Shown here piece by piece: positions 1 through 13,849 of a stretch of 64,000 bases of DNA. Under the pieces are notes generated by a model that made no database searches, had not been told where the DNA came from, and saw only the letters and a program-made list of their open reading frames with translations. The stretch comes from Charina bottae. Lineage: Eukaryota > Chordata > Lepidosauria > Squamata > Charinaidae. Numbering within the stretch: the first letter of the stretch is position 1; each line of letters starts with the position of its first letter. Location of the stretch: positions 21,619,105-21,683,104 of the forward strand of contig JALMGJ010000018.1 in the NCBI GenBank assembly GCA_023362775.1. Direction: 5' to 3'. The position numbers and the translations under genes were made by a program.

Positions 1-3000
1 GGGCAACTCCCTCGGGTGAAAGCTACCGGAGGACACTTGCTGCTGAAAGACCCCCAGGGGACCCTTCCCTTGTGACAGCAGCGACTCCACTCACAGGTGT
101 TCCAGGCAAGCCAAAGGCACTTTGATGGCCACCCACCACCACCAGAGAATCCAAAGACAGATTCCACCCCAGCCGCTCGCCTCGCTGACTCCACTATTCC
201 TCTTCCTGAATGGCAGGAGATGGAAGTCTAATTCACCAAGAAATGCCCGATGCAGTGGCCCGGAGAGGCCAGTCTCCCCCACCCAGTCGAAGGACTCCAG
301 GCAGTTCTTTGAACAGCAGCATGAAGGCAGCCCACCACAGCCTTCTTCTGGGATGTATCCCAACTTCCCAGTCTATCCTACCGTCCTGGGACTTTCTGGT
401 GGCTTCCATTCAAGTATTAATCAGGGCTGACCCGCTTAGCTTTTCCAAGATTAGCCAAGGTCAGTGTTGTCTGGCTCCTCGCAGGGCAGGGTGAAATAAC
501 TCGGGGTACACCCATCTTTTTATAAGGGACCATGTTGCTTTTTGCCTCTGTCAAACTCTAGGAGCAACAGCTAAACCCTTGACTGACTAAAATGGGAGGT
601 TTGCTCTCCGATGCAAGATCAGCCGGGTCCACAACGCTCTCATTTCTGATCTTTGCAAATGAGTAATCCACAACGAGGCTGATTTATCTGTTCTGGAGAC
701 ACTCCAGAAGATCACTCAGGTGCTATGGGACTCGGTACCATCCAGCATGTCTTGGGGATTGCTCAAAAGACTTCCGGGTTAAAGGCTGGTGGCCTTGCTG
801 CTAGTCAGGATGTCTTAACCCTTTGACCGGGGTAGATGTCATAATGCCCAAGCCATTACTATTAGACTTTAAACTGGGGGGAAAAACAGGAAAAGAGTGT
901 AGGATCACTCCATTCTGTTCTTTGCTGCAAGGTTGACAGCATCCTGAATCAGAAAAATAGGGAGGATTCAGTCCATTTCTCCCATATCCTGCTGATGTCA
1001 GAAGATACCACCACGACTGTTGGTACTGCTACTAGTATTAGTACTACCACTTCCCCCTCTTTCTTTAGCCACATCTGTGCAGAGCGTGGTTTGGCCGTGA
1101 AAGAAAAGCTGATCCTCAGTGGCCCAAAGCTTTCCAAATATACAGATAATCCACGGTTTTGAATTCTGGGCCGCTGCAATAGAGGCGTTCCACTAAAATT
1201 GGATAAGCGTTCTCGATCACGATGGAGGCAGAAAAACTGGGGAGACCTGGTCATCCTTGGGGAAATGATTCCTCATTGAAACTTGGCAGGGCCTTGCTAA
1301 GCCCTCAAGGTTTCTGAGATCCCAAGATCAAGAGCAAGCGGCTTTGGCGTGGCCCAGTAAGGTCGGCTGCCCAGCTCCACACCCTGAAGGCATCCCGCAA
1401 AGGCAGAGCCTGGAAGATTGAGATGGAAGGAAACGAGAAGGCAGGCAGCTGTGGAGGAACATCTGCCTTTGAGGGAGGCGGAGAACGACAGACGAGCCAG
1501 CTCTGCACCTGCAGAAGGAGTGCCCGGCAAAAGTGGCAGGACAGGAAGTGGCATCAGGGTTCCTAAAAAGACGTCAGCTTGACATACTTTCGCTTCGCTT
1601 CCTGAGCCACACCCTGGACCAGGAGAACCAGGAGAGGACAAGTTTCCCTAACACTCCCACGCCGCCTTCTGGAGCGTGTCTCGGCACGCTCTGCCAGAGA
1701 AAAAGGCCGTTTGCTTCCCTGCACGCCATTCCCTCAAGAGCTGCAGAGAAAGGCGGGGGCAGCCCTCCGCTGCAGGCTGGAACAGAGGCCGTGCAGCCAG
1801 CCCTATTGTTCTCTGCCTTTCCAGCCCTGCAGGGAGACCAGAACAGCGAGGATTTCTTGCCCTAGTTGGAAATGCTGCAAATTTTGGCCAAGGTGTCCCG
1901 AATCCTCTTCCAAATCCTAAGATTTGAACCCTGCATGGAGCAAAAGAGGTGTCCCCACCACCTGTTATTTGTAAGATGCCTCTCATCTCCTGGACAGCAG
2001 GCAGGGTGCTAGCTTCCAGAAAAAATTAGAGGGGAGAGGGCAGAGTTGACTAAAAGAAGCAGCTGAGCCAGCTGGGATAGACCCAAGGAAGCACGAAGCC
2101 TTAAATAACGCATCTACCAGGCTGAAAAGTGCCCAGTTCTACCACCAGCGCCCCACCCAAATAAATGGATTTCTTCCTAAGCATCAGGGAGCCACGGGGG
2201 GGGGGGGGGCTTTTTCCACAGGGACCAAGCATGACCAGCCCGCAGGTGTGTCTTTGCTAGGGGCACACCCCCCAAATAATTTCGGGCACAACCCTGCAGG
2301 CACTCAGGCTGTGATCAGATTTTTAAAATGAGCAGCCTTCGGGGGCTCGGAAGAGGCTTTGACTTTGTGGGGAGGAGGCCAGCCAGGGTCAATGGGTGGA
2401 GCCATGCTGCTACGGCAGGCAGGACCCTGCCCCTGTTTTGGCGCAGGCATGCACATTTCATTCTGAACCTACTGTTGGGCTTCCACATGGAACGTCATGC
2501 AATTCCCACCTCCAAATGACGGGACGGCCCGGTTGGGGCTAAGGAGCCCAATGCTGCAGGGGCGCAATGACGCCCAGGGTCGGAGCCCCGCCCCGCCCCA
2601 CCCCTGGGAGGTCAGGCAGATCATCTCTCCTCCTGCACAGAACCGCGTTGCCTTCTCCCATCCACGGGACCGAAGCAGAGGCAGGCCAAGCCTTCTCCGG
2701 TATGGGCAGGGCCGAGAGCGGTTTCTCATCTCCCGTAGCTGCTCCCAACCCTTGCCCGGCGTTCTCAGGCAGAGTAGTAATGCCAGTGACTCAGGCTAAA
2801 TTTAAACCATGCCTCTCGCTTTGTTCGGTTTGGCAGCATCAGGAAATGAAAGGGTCGGAGCAGCTTATTAGAGGCTCCGGGAAAGACATGCGTCTCCGCT
2901 GCGCTCAGATGATGCCTCCCTCCAGCCCTACAATTCTGAACGGCTCGGCATCAGGAAAAGCACGTCTGCACGGTGGCAGCGGAGACGTTCTTTGCAGTGC

Positions 3001-3914
3001 ATCTGGCTTGTTAAAGGTCCCAGAAAACTCCCCAGTTCTGGCCAGGAGAGAAGAGAGTCACACAAGCAGGACTGTTGTTATCCCCGATTTACTTGAAAAC
3101 CCTAATTTAAAAAGATGCCTGCTAGGCAGAAAGCCGCAGAGCCAAGCCAGGAATGACAGGAGCAGCGGTCCAGCACATCTGCAAGGCGACAGCGGAGGAA
3201 TGCTGCTGCAGAGGGATGCTGTCCCAGATTCTGTTCTGGGAAAGCCCAATTTATCAGAAAGGATTGGGTGGCGGGCGAGGGAAAGGATGCGGGCCACAGC
3301 ATTGCTGTCAATGCCAACAGAGAAAATACCCCCTTTTTGCAACATGGCAGCTTCTCCTTTATACTGGAGGTTTGAATGCAGACCCAAAGTTTTATCCATC
3401 TGGACTTTTCTCAAGCAGCTACTGCATGTTAAGTTACTGCCACTGCAAGCAAGCAGAAGGAAGAATCACACGCAGTTTTCCGGCACAGAAAAGGGGAAAA
3501 ACGGGTGCCAAAGAGGCAGGAAAGATACAACCAAAATTATGACTCTACAGCTGCCCTAGGAGAAAAGGCTAAAGGCTTTGGGCTGAGAAAAAAGAGACAG
3601 GCTCCGGGGGCAGGCATCATGAGGCTTGACGTTCCTCACCCTCCTTTAAAGGACACACACTTGAGCTTAATGGCAGAAAGTCACATTCTTAGAAAAGAGA
3701 AACGGTTCTACGGCTCTTGGCTAACCGGCCGAAGTCACTGCCCAAGGTGCAGCAACAGCCACAGATGTGGACGGTTTAAAGAGAGGACCAGACACACTCA
3801 CAAAGGAAAGGGCTTGCCGGGGACTAACAGGAAGACAGGGATCTCCTCCCTGGCATGGCCTTGGCACTTCCACGGCTAATGCCGAGGCTGCTGTGCCCCA
3901 GCGGGGCCTGGACA

Positions 3915-3976
3915 GGAATTCTGGGAGCTGAAGTCCACACGTCTTCAAGTTGCCAAGGTTGAGAGACGCTGCTCTA
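3915..3976 (-). repeat. hAT-type MITE, single arm
   Basis: One arm of the common palindromic MITE: 'ggaattctgggag', 'agtccacacgtcttcaag', then 'ccaaggttgagagacgctg'. The end is diverged (gagagacgctg where other copies have gagaaacactg), and there is no opposite arm. A near-identical arm with the same 3' end and the same following bases (ctctag) lies at 4362-4424. Confidence 0.7.
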
Positions 3977-4286
3977 GGGGGAGTCTTGTCCATTTCCCTT
4001 ATAAGAGAGTTAAAACACACAACCCACAGGCGTCCTAACGTTGCAGCCTCCTCTGTTTGGCTTGCAGACCACGTCACGCTGGGCACGACCGGCCTTTTTC
4101 AGCAGCGCTGCCTTTATTTCTTCCTTTGCATATGGCCGAGAATATTTGCATTTCACTCAGCAATGTGAGCATTTTGGCACAGAGGCTTTTCTATCCCTCA
4201 GCCTAAAAGTCCCCCACCATTTCCAGAGCATGTTAATGTCCTGAAGGAGCAGGCGGTTTATCACTTCAGCACATCAGGGACTCTGT

Positions 4287-4287
<1 letters not shown>

Positions 4288-4334
<47 letters not shown>

Positions 4335-4364
4335 TTTGCTGGCTGGCTGGCTGGCTGGCTGGGG
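4288..4364. repeat. (TG)n then (GGCT)n microsatellites
   Basis: About 21 TG dinucleotides (4288-4330) pass through a short TTTG link into six GGCT units (4338-4364), directly joined to a MITE arm. Confidence 0.95.
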
Positions 4365-4424
4365 AATTCTGGGAGCTGGTCCACACATCTTAAAGTTGCC
4401 AAGGTTGAGAGACGCTGCTCTAGA
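4362..4424 (-). repeat. hAT-type MITE, single arm
   Basis: Starts 'ggggaattctgggag' and ends 'ccaaggttgagagacgctg', the same diverged terminus as the copy at 3915-3976. The GGCT microsatellite may have grown from the 'ctggctgggg' centre of this element. Confidence 0.7.
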
Positions 4425-5345
4425 CTAATTCAATACAGAATTGAGAAAACAGCAGCCTTTGGAATTCAGACACCAGAAAACAGAGCCCTGGTCAGTTTGG
4501 CAACTTCAGGCTGAGCCGAAATGAAATGAAAGAATAAAACCCTTTTCCAAAACGAAGAACAAATGACTTCAGGTAGATGGATCCCACCGTCACTTTCTCC
4601 CTTCCTAGGCCTGTAACCACAGCAAAGGTGATTCTTTGATCTTCAGAGTCTTTACCTACAGACTGAAGAGGAGCAGCCCAGATTTCCACCTCATCTGGGA
4701 TTTCTGGGAAGGAGGCCAAAATGCAGCGTTTTCTTTTTCTTTTTCTAATAAAGCTAAGCTTCTTTCTTAGTAGCACACTCTTAATTTTATCTACAGCAAT
4801 GGCACCCTCCATAAAAAGAATATGACTTCTTTCAAGAGCAAGGGATAAACAAAACAATTCCGCACCAGTTCCCAAACCGCCATCCCCACAAGTGGTTCAT
4901 GGCATTCTCTCCATCTCAACAAGGGCGTTTAGAGGAGCTGATTCTGAGACAGTCTGAAATCTCTCAATTCTCTGCCACGGAATTGTGCAAAAGGACCCTT
5001 CGGGTCAGTCGCTTTTCAAGCCACAGGGTTAATGGAACATGCTCCGCACATCCCTGGGCTAGAGAGAACATCAGAAGAAAAACTAAAAGAGAGGAAATTC
5101 CAAGAATTCTCCCAAAATGGATAAACCTCAAAAAATCTGGACGATCTCTAATCGTTTCCCATCCCAAGCAGGGAGAATTGCTCCAGACTTTTTCAAAACA
5201 AAGCATAAAATGTGTTACCACCAGAAGCCACCCAGTCAACATTTTGCTTTCAGCATTATTGGCTTGCAAGATTAATTCCCCAGGACTTCCACCACCACCA
5301 AACCCCCCATTGACAAGAGAATCTCTTTGCATCTATCTATCATCA

Positions 5346-5346
<1 letters not shown>

Positions 5347-5420
<74 letters not shown>
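5347..5420. repeat. (TCTA)n tetranucleotide microsatellite
   Basis: About 18 pure TCTA units, with a degenerate start from about 5330. The track keeps frames open, which explains the tyrosine/leucine/serine/isoleucine-rich open frame across it; that frame is not a gene. Confidence 0.97.
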
Positions 5421-5421
<1 letters not shown>

Positions 5422-6389
5422 GGTTGGCTGCTGCGATCCTCCTAGAATGGAGTGAATACCAGCTGGTGTTTAATGTGGATTACCTGGCCCAAAAATGGTT
5501 GCGTCCTTCTGGGGCCTTTAAAGTCTTCCCTGTTCCAAATCCTCTGCCGGTATGGAAATGAGATGTAAACAGCTCCTTCTTTTACAGGAAAGGATGTTAT
5601 TTTTTCTGCAAAACCCCCATCTGGGTGTGCCTCAGACTCCAGTGAGGCCAAAATAACCATTATGTTCCCCAAAGTCTGGCGACCTTTATTTATAGATCCA
5701 CCTCTCTGATATTTAGGGAAAATGACCTCATAGCTTTGGGGTTTTTAAAATACAATAACATCTCTAGAAGCACCAGAAGAAGAAAGTCCACCGGGGGCAG
5801 CTCTGAACTGGCAGGTTGTTTTCGGTGTTATCTTTAAGCTACCCGCCGACCCCCAAATTGCCAGTCTTACACATGCCCCTTTCAAAGCAGAGCAAACAGG
5901 AACCCTCTTCGGACTGAATCTATGTTCACGTACGTGTGCGGAAGGCTTCCAATGTAAAACAAATCAACAGGGCAACAGTTCCATTTCAGGTCTGCGGTGG
6001 AGCAATATTTGAAACCCTTCTTGGATCACCTGGCCAAAACGGACAGGTGCATCTGCAGATTCCATATATGGATACTGGCGGGGAAGGGAAATAACCGCCT
6101 CGTCAAGAAAAGCATCATGATCCATAGAAAGAGGATTAAATACCATTTGTTCATGACCCAAAGAAACCACCCATTGTTCATTCATGCTGCTATGCGCTCC
6201 TGGATCTATCCAATTAGACTGAAACCAGCCAACAGTCAGCTCCATACCCGTGTCAAAAAAAAGCAGTAAATCCCTCCCTAGTTCGTTCTTAGGAAAATAA
6301 TCTTTTAATTTGGCTTTCCTATAAAATGTTATTTCTGCTTATTTTGTTAAGCATCCAGCTTTTAGGGAAGCCTACAAGGTATGTTCCTT

Positions 6390-6697
6390 GATGCCAGGCT
6401 TGTCGACCGGAAGATCGCAAGTTCGGAGGTTCGAATCCCTAGCCCTGCATGCGGAGTGAGCTCCCGCACTAGCTCCAGCTCTTGCCAACCTAGCAATTCG
6501 AAAGCATGCAAATGCAAGTAGATTAATAGGTACCACTTCGGTGGGTAGGTAACAGCATTCCGCACGCGTCATGTGGCCACATGACCGTGGAAGCGTCTTT
6601 GGACAACGCTGGCTCTTCGGCTAACAAACGGAGATGAGCACCGGCCCCTAGAGTCGGACACGACTGCACAAATGTGTGGGGGAACCTTTACCTTTTT
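6390..6697 (+). repeat. tRNA-derived SINE (CTTTACC-tail family), 5'-truncated
   Basis: It matches the fuller copy at 22828-23140 from 'gatgccag' onward. It has a polymerase III B-box-like 'ggttcgaatccc', the segment 'tagagtcggacacgactg' and the tail 'cctttacctttt'. The A-box head is missing. A (TATG)n tract follows at about 6704-6725. Confidence 0.8.
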
Positions 6698-6789
6698 ACA
6701 AGGTATGTATGCATGTATGTATGTATTTTCTATCCCTTTATTATTTTTATAAATAACTCAAGGTAGCGAACATACCTAATACTCCTTCC

Positions 6790-7150
6790 TCCTCCTCATT
6801 TCCACACAACAACAACCCTGTGAGGTGAGTTGGGCTGAGAGAGAGTGACTGGCCCAAGGTCACCCAGCCGGCTTTCATGCCTAAGGCGGGACTAGAACTC
6901 TCCTGGTTTGCCATTGGCTCCTTCCTAGGGCTGAGAGGGAGGGACTGGCCCAAGGTCACCCAGCCGGCTTTCATGCCTAAGGCGGGACTAGAACTCACAG
7001 TCTCCTGGTTTGCCATTGGCTCCTTCCCAGGGCTGAGAGACAGTGACTGGCCCAAGGTCACCCAGCCGGCTTTTGTGCCCAAGGCGGGACTAGAACTCAC
7101 AGACTCCTGGTTTCTAGCCCGTTGCCTTAACCACTGGACCAAACTGGCTT
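6790..7150 (-). repeat. Sauria-type tRNA SINE with internal tandem units, reverse orientation
   Basis: On the minus strand the tRNA-like head is at 7150-7080, with 'ggttaaggc' and 'gagttctagtcccgcc' (B-box-like). The body 'ctgggtgaccttgggccagt' follows, repeated three times with starts 96 and 102 bases apart. The overlapping open frames with repeated 'GLELSWFAIGSFLGL' or 'ALGMKAGWVTLGQS' peptides are translations of this repeat, not genes. Confidence 0.85.
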
Positions 7151-10100
7151 TCAGGTATGTCAGACTCATCTTCCCCCATGGCAGTGTTTTGACTGAAGGC
7201 GATGGGGAACAGTTCAGCCTGTCTGGGGAGGAAGGAGCCATCATCCTGAGGAGGACTCAGCACCAGCACTAGTGGCCTCTTGAGGAGCTTTTAAGCTGCC
7301 CGAGGAGTCACTTCCCTGAATGAGCTCAGCATTCATGCATTTCAAGAAAGGAATGCAAGCAGGAAGCCAGATCAAAGGTGGAGGCCATGTCTGGAATCAC
7401 AGCAAAATACGTCTCTGGCCAAGCCATTTAAGGTAACTGCCAAGGATTGCAAGTGCGCTGACACGGGAGAAATGCCTGGTCCCCTAAGTTAGGGAGTTAG
7501 CTTTTCCCAAAGACCCCAAAGGGCTACCGATCCACACAAATTCGTCCCCCCAGGCTGTCCCTGCACAAGTCATTCAGCCCTGATGCAGCAAACTGAGAAC
7601 GGATGTCAACAGATAAATTATCTGCCTGGGCCGAGCAGCTGCGTTGCAGGCCCACTGCTCCTTCTGATTGTTCTGGGGCACTTGAAGTTGGTCTCTCTTG
7701 AGAGTGGTCAAATCTAGGAACTTGGCTCTTTTTCTAAAAAAGCAAGAATGCACACCTCACTCTTTCAAGTTTCAGTCTCTAGATATTTCTCATCTTAAGC
7801 ATATGACTGGAACAGGTTTGTTTTGATTATCTGAGGAGAAAGGAGAGGTAGGAAAGGAATGGATGAATGAATGAATACAAACTAGCAAAATAAAGCTTTG
7901 ATTTAAGGATGCGGAGAAAAAACTACTACTTTGTGGATAGAAAATATGCATTTAGTGGCTTGCTGGATTGGGGCAAAAGCGTCCTATATAGAAACAACAT
8001 TTCCTTTTTGGATACCTGCGTTTCTCAAATTGTTACATTTTGAGTTAGGACACTGGACTGCAAGAGAGTGTAATGCTGCCAGGAGCCATGTGGCTGTTCT
8101 CTTTTGCGCACAAGTGTGTCACAAGCAGCTGTTTGCAACATTTGTTGTAGGGAGGAGAAAGACTGGCTTCGCTGTGAACACTTGTTGCAAGGGGCGTGGG
8201 GCAAAAGGAGAGCTTCCGATCCACCACCAAGTCTTCAAGGTATCTATCTTATCCCGTAGAGTTGAGGGCTCACAAAGAATATGTCTCGACAACGGCTGTT
8301 CATTGCTAATATTGGCCCGCAAGGCTGTTAAGGCGAGGGACTGTTTGGACAGATGCTTTGCAAAGCCTTTGAAAATAAAATCCACCAAGCAATGCCTTTG
8401 GTTTCAAATAACATTCCATTGAAATGAATAAAGAAAGAGGGCCTTCGTTTAATTTGCATTGCACCAAGGGAGAACAATGTGCACATATACATTAAAAGCA
8501 GCTAAAATCTCAGGAACTCTTTTTTCTTGCAAAATTTGGCCATATCATTGTATTACACCTCCAAGTTGCCAGTTCAGAGTGATAACAACTTTCCAAATTC
8601 AGCTGCGCTAAGGCCATGCCTGGCCTAAAACCACCCTGTAATTTTGAAACTAGTGGCAGTTTTGAACAATTCAAGCGACCGAGTGCTGCGGAGCAGAACT
8701 CCTACAATTTCAGAAAGAAGGTTCAGAGTCTGTTCACTATCAGGGAGTAGCAAAATTTTTAAAAAGCAAACATACCCATCAATAAAACAGAGCTTGATCG
8801 TGTTTGCATAATCTGATGACACTTTCTCCCATAGTTTGCATCAAGCAGTTCCTTTACTCTGGTCAGCTGACTAAAATGTTCATATCCTGCCAGCTGCTAC
8901 AGCCATTAGCTCTGGCAGACTTGCCCTGTCAAGGCGGACAGGAAGGGAGGTTGAAAGAACTTGAATTGCCTTTGTTAGGAATCCTTCAGCCTGAGCAAAG
9001 GAAATTCAGTACAATCGAATCACCAGTTAAAAGTATTTCAAACGCACATTCTACACACTGCCATTAGCTCCATCACAACTGCAGTTTAAGGCAAGGAAAG
9101 ATGCAGATTATTATCTATTTATTTATATACTGCTGACTTCCAAGAGTCAAGGTAGATAGGCCCTAGTATCCAGTAGGTGGAATATCAGATGTAAGAGGAA
9201 ATGCAGAATGTCTGCACTGGAGGGAAAAGAAAAATGGGTTGCGATACCACGTTTGAGATTATGCCATTTGTGAAGGAAATGGTTTTCTTTGTAGCGGCCC
9301 GCTGACAAATGTAGCACCTAGCATAAGTCTGCCTGTTCATTGTCTTCTGCAACTGGCACCCTCCCCAGATCAGCTGGACTACACCTCCCATCACAACCAC
9401 AGGCAGGGTGAAAGGAAGTTTTTTCTTGTCTTAATGCCCTACGCAGTGTGGACAGAGGGGTTGTTCTGGAACTCAGAGAAACCTAGGAAAATTCAGATTT
9501 TGCCAACGAAGGGATGGATGGATGGAAAATGGAAAAGAAATCAAACCAAGAGTGAGTATTTCTGTAGAACTGTGAAAGGAGACAGTTTGAATTAATTGTG
9601 TGTTCTGTCAAGCCAGGAGCTTGAGCGAGCTTTGCCCATGGGCAAAAGACAGGTTGGGACTAGCATCTTTCGCTCTTTCCCATCTGAGGGGAACACCCAC
9701 TTCCCTCTTTCCCAAATACTATGTGCATAAATGCTTTCAGACCACAATCCCCACAATCTTGAGCCCGCTGTTGGACTGCAGACCTCCTGGCTGAAATATT
9801 TGGCTTACTTCAGGGGGTTTTCCTTGCCTTTTCCCCACCTCGTGGTTTTTGTAATGTCTCACTTCCCAAGAGAAGTCACAAATAGGTCCATGTTGTTGTG
9901 CCATTTTGATTAGCCCTAGTAAGGACATTATCCAAGTGGCCATTCACATTTCCTGAGTGGACACATCGACGATTGCATTTTGAATCATAAATATATCCCG
10001 CTGACCAAGGAATACTTAATTCTTTGGGAGTTTGAGGATAGCTAAGACAACAGCCCAGGGTCCCTCCTTGTGGGGGAGATGGGCGGTGATATAAATGTGG

Positions 10101-10759
10101 ATGAATAAACTCACTCTGAAAAAGGGCCACCCTGTGTATTTTCCAGAGACCTTCTTAAAACACCAGAAAGATAAGACTGAGTGTTCAGCCTCAACTGTAT
10201 TTCTAACATCCTCAGATATTCCACATCTGCTTTACATCAGCAAGGAATGAGGAACTATACAAGAGTAAAGCATATTTGCTATGACAATGTTCCACCAAGC
10301 ACAACACACAAGAAATCCCAACAACTCAAGTCAATCAGCTTTACATACCAAGTCAGAAGTAATTCTGGCAAATAAGCATTTTTTGCGACCACATTTCTAA
10401 AAACAGAAATACCATAATGGACAGCAATATGCACTTTTTAAAAAGTCATCATAAAGTAAGCAATATGGCTTGTATCTGAAACGTCTGCAATCTGCCACAA
10501 GTTTACCTGAAAGTGAATCCCACGGAATTTAAGAGCCTTGCTCATGAGTAATACATATATTTCCAGCAGAAGAAAAGATTGCCAGAAGGTAATGGCAGAG
10601 GAATCAAGAGCCTTGAATTGAAGAGGCAGAGAGACTGAAATGCCCTTTTAAAAGAGCAAAGAAACACGAGGTGGGTTGCTCAAGGCATGAAGATCTCCTG
10701 GAAGATGCTTCTCCAGATGACTACCTACGGTCAGAAGATGGCAGCAGCAAAGAACAGAA

Positions 10760-10833
10760 CAGGGTTTCTCAACCTGGGCCACTTTAAGAAGTGTGGACTT
10801 CAAGAATTCCCCAGCCAGCGTTGAGAAACCCTG
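10760..10833. mobile_element. Short hAT MITE with 8-bp target duplication
   Basis: Termini 'cagggtttctcaac' and 'gttgagaaaccctg' are perfect inverted repeats. The flanks carry an exact 8-bp duplication, 'gaacagaa', at 10752-10759 and 10834-10841. The interior keeps 'gtgtggacttcaagaattcc' from the family centre. Confidence 0.85.
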
Positions 10834-11602
10834 GAACAGAAAGTCCCCAAACAGGGTCACGTATTTGGGACCAAGGCTGAAGATGCGATGGGAGCCCAGC
10901 TGCAATTCGACATTTACAGCGTAATTTTAAACACCTCTATCATGTGTCCCCACCCCCCACAATTAACTGTCATTTTTATAATCATGTGCAAAAGTTATTA
11001 AACTTTCCTCTAGGTCAGATTATTCCGTTATGCAAATCCATGCAGCCGCAACGCTCGCCCAGAATTTATCTTGACTTTGGCAGCTGCAGAGATAGAGATC
11101 TGCCTGCAAGAACTAAGATTCTCTCTGAAGTTTCACACACTTGGTTGGGTTCACCAACCAAGCCACACCAGGGTTTGCTGAAGCAGCCGCCGTTGGCTAG
11201 GCTCATGCATAACGTTAAGCCATAAACCAAGGGGTGCCAACCACTATGGCTGGACGTACCCCCAAATCAAACGGAGGACAGGGTAGCTCAGCCGTAATGC
11301 CCAAATTCTGCCATTAGGATCCCTCCCAAACTCGCTTGCAGGTAAAATCCGTTTATGTACGAGACTGGAAGATAAATGTCAGTGCCTCCAACACAACCCA
11401 AAGCTTGTTTACGTGCCAGAGATTCTCAGCCTTCCCCAAGAGGGCCCTCGGTGCCCAGGATGCCTCTCTGAGCAAGTGTTTCCCTGAAGCCAGAATGCCC
11501 TTTTCACTTCGTTCAAAATTTCTAACAACAGCGCCGAGCAACTTTACTTTGTTCCCCAACTCTTTCCTAAAACAAGGCCTGTAAGAGGAGAGCCAAAGTT
11601 CA

Positions 11603-11731
11603 GGACGACTCTGGCCGCACCAGGGCAGACTAACCAAGTTTATTAAAAGGCAGAAGTGTTTGCAAAAGCTTCTGCCTTTTAATAAAATTGGGTTAGTCTG
11701 CAAAGGTGCTGCCAGAGTCCTCTTGATTTCT
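11603..11731. repeat. Large imperfect palindrome
   Basis: Two arms of about 60 bases surround a short loop near 11655-11665. The inner 32 bases of each arm are nearly perfect complements ('gcagactaacc' to 'ggcagaag' against 'cttctgcc' to 'ggttagtctgc'); the outer part, around 'gactctggc', has mismatches. It looks like two inverted copies of a dispersed repeat. Confidence 0.75.
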
Positions 11732-13849
11732 AAAGCAAACTCTGTGCCTGTTCAAACGATTTTACCCTTTTCCTCCCAAGACCACATTTCCCAGCCTCCC
11801 AGGGAGTCAGGCTAAGCTCCCATTATCCCCCTCTCCAGCAGGGCGGGATCGCCCTTGTGGTCTTGCCCATCTGGAGGGAGCCAAGTGGGCAGAACGGATC
11901 GATCTTGTGACTCCTGCAGCTGTTTTATAAAATGTTCTCCCTTTAAACAATGTTCTCTGCTTCGTTTCTCACTTCTCGTTCTTCAGTATAAAGCTGCTTC
12001 AAGAAGGTGAATTCAGAGGTGCCTGTTGCACTGAACAGCTTTTTCTACCCGCAGAAAAGAATAAAAACAGGAAGTGGCGTTTGGGGCTATACCCTGCAAT
12101 ATATTAACTGTAGCTTGCTTGGGTCACCCAGCGCTTCAGGAGGTATCAATAATACTTTTAGGGAGGAAAACGTACTGAGGTGAGAGTAAAACCACACATG
12201 AATTTTCCCGAGTTTCCTCTCTGCTTCGGGAATGTCTGACTTCCACCTTTGGGTCTGGATGCAGCTCAGCTGCAGCTGTTTTCCGGGAGCGAGCTTGCTC
12301 ACAACTCCCTCATTTGATGCTGAGGCTCTAAGGTTTAAGCTTACAACCTCTCTGAAACTCTGCCAGTTTTGACATTTGACAGGAAATCTGAAGCAGGCAA
12401 GGAGCCGAAAGAGAAAAGACAAATGGTCTGTAAGCCGCCCAGAGTCGTAAGTATGAGACGGGTGGTTATATAAATTGGAACCCTAAATAAAGTGAATGAA
12501 AGGAGGTCCTGGAGAAACCTCATGCGTGGACATGCAGTCATTTGACCCAAAGGCTCAGGGCCACCTTCCCCTGCTCCTTGGCACATTGGTTGTGCCCGGG
12601 GCTGCCCGAATTTCCCATCAGTGCTCCCCCTTTGCTGCCCCAGCAGCCCCCCTTCCTCTGGAGGAGAATAAAGCTCTTCTCAAGAGTGTCTCTTGGAGGG
12701 CCTGACCTGGGGAACCTCGGGCGGGATCCGTCCCGCGGCAGAGGGATCAGCCTGAATCAGCCCATTGAGGAAGATGCCCTGGCGACAGTGGGGGGCGCCT
12801 CCCCTCCCCAAAGTCAGCAGGAGTTCACTCCCGACCCTTAAACCAGGATTAGGGTTTCCTGCATTAGAAAGGAGGGCCTTGGATTCATCAGAGCCACATG
12901 CAGGGAACCCCGGCAAGGCCCAGGAAGGGCTCCTTCCACCCACATCTTCCCCCCAGCTAGACTGGCCCACCCTCCCCCCAAGAGGAGGCGCACCCCCCCC
13001 CCCCAGCTCCAGCGAGTGCTGCGGAAGGCCATGGGGGAGCTTCCCATGCTCCTGACTTTGGGATGCTCCGGCTTCCTTGAGCAGCTTTGTTGCTGCTGAA
13101 GCTGTCTCAGGCGGGGGGGGGGGGGGGAGTTTTGAACGCTGGGTGGGACCCCCAGCAAGAGGTAGGGAAGCAATTCTGGGTGCACGCATGGCTCTCTGGG
13201 GGCGAGGCTTTGGCTCGAGGGGTGCCGCAGGAGAGGCTCGAGCGAAACCAGGCTCGCCCCAGTCCCGAACTCGATGCCAGCTGCTCCCTGGCAGAGTCTG
13301 AAAAAGGGGAGGCCGCCACGCGGAGCCCAGGTTGTTGGGGTGCAGCAGAGAGCAGGCTCCGCTTAGAAAGGTGTGTCAGGGACGAGTTTCTGCAGGGAAA
13401 CCTCAGTGTGTCACGGTCCAGACTTGCAGGAACACCCATTCTGTTTTCATTTGCCACCTCTGGATGACTGATGCGCCGGAAGCAGAGCAGCGCAGTTCTG
13501 GGCACCACGCGTCCTGCGTTAAGGACGGGCCCCTCGGCTCGGTAAAGCAAAGGGAGGCGCCCCAAAGATTCCGTCGAGCCCCTTAGCCTGGGACGGGCAG
13601 GACTGTGCCATCACGCGGGTCCTCGGGCAGTCAGCCAGGGTGGGGCTGGGGGAGCCACGTGCGGAGGCATCCCTGAAAGGGGGAGCCCTGTGCACACTGC
13701 CCCCCCGCTGAGTGGGTGAAAAGGCTGCCTGGCCATGTGCCCCTGAAAGAATGGCACCAATTTCCCCACCAGCCCACGCAAGCATCTACCGCCGGGGCCA
13801 CTTCGCGCTTTCACAAGCAACGGGCAACCCGGATGGAAACTTCCGACGC

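Noticed and set aside
4899..5561. 220-codon open frame with Tyr/Leu/Ser/Ile repeats
   Set aside because: The frame is held open by the TCTA microsatellite.
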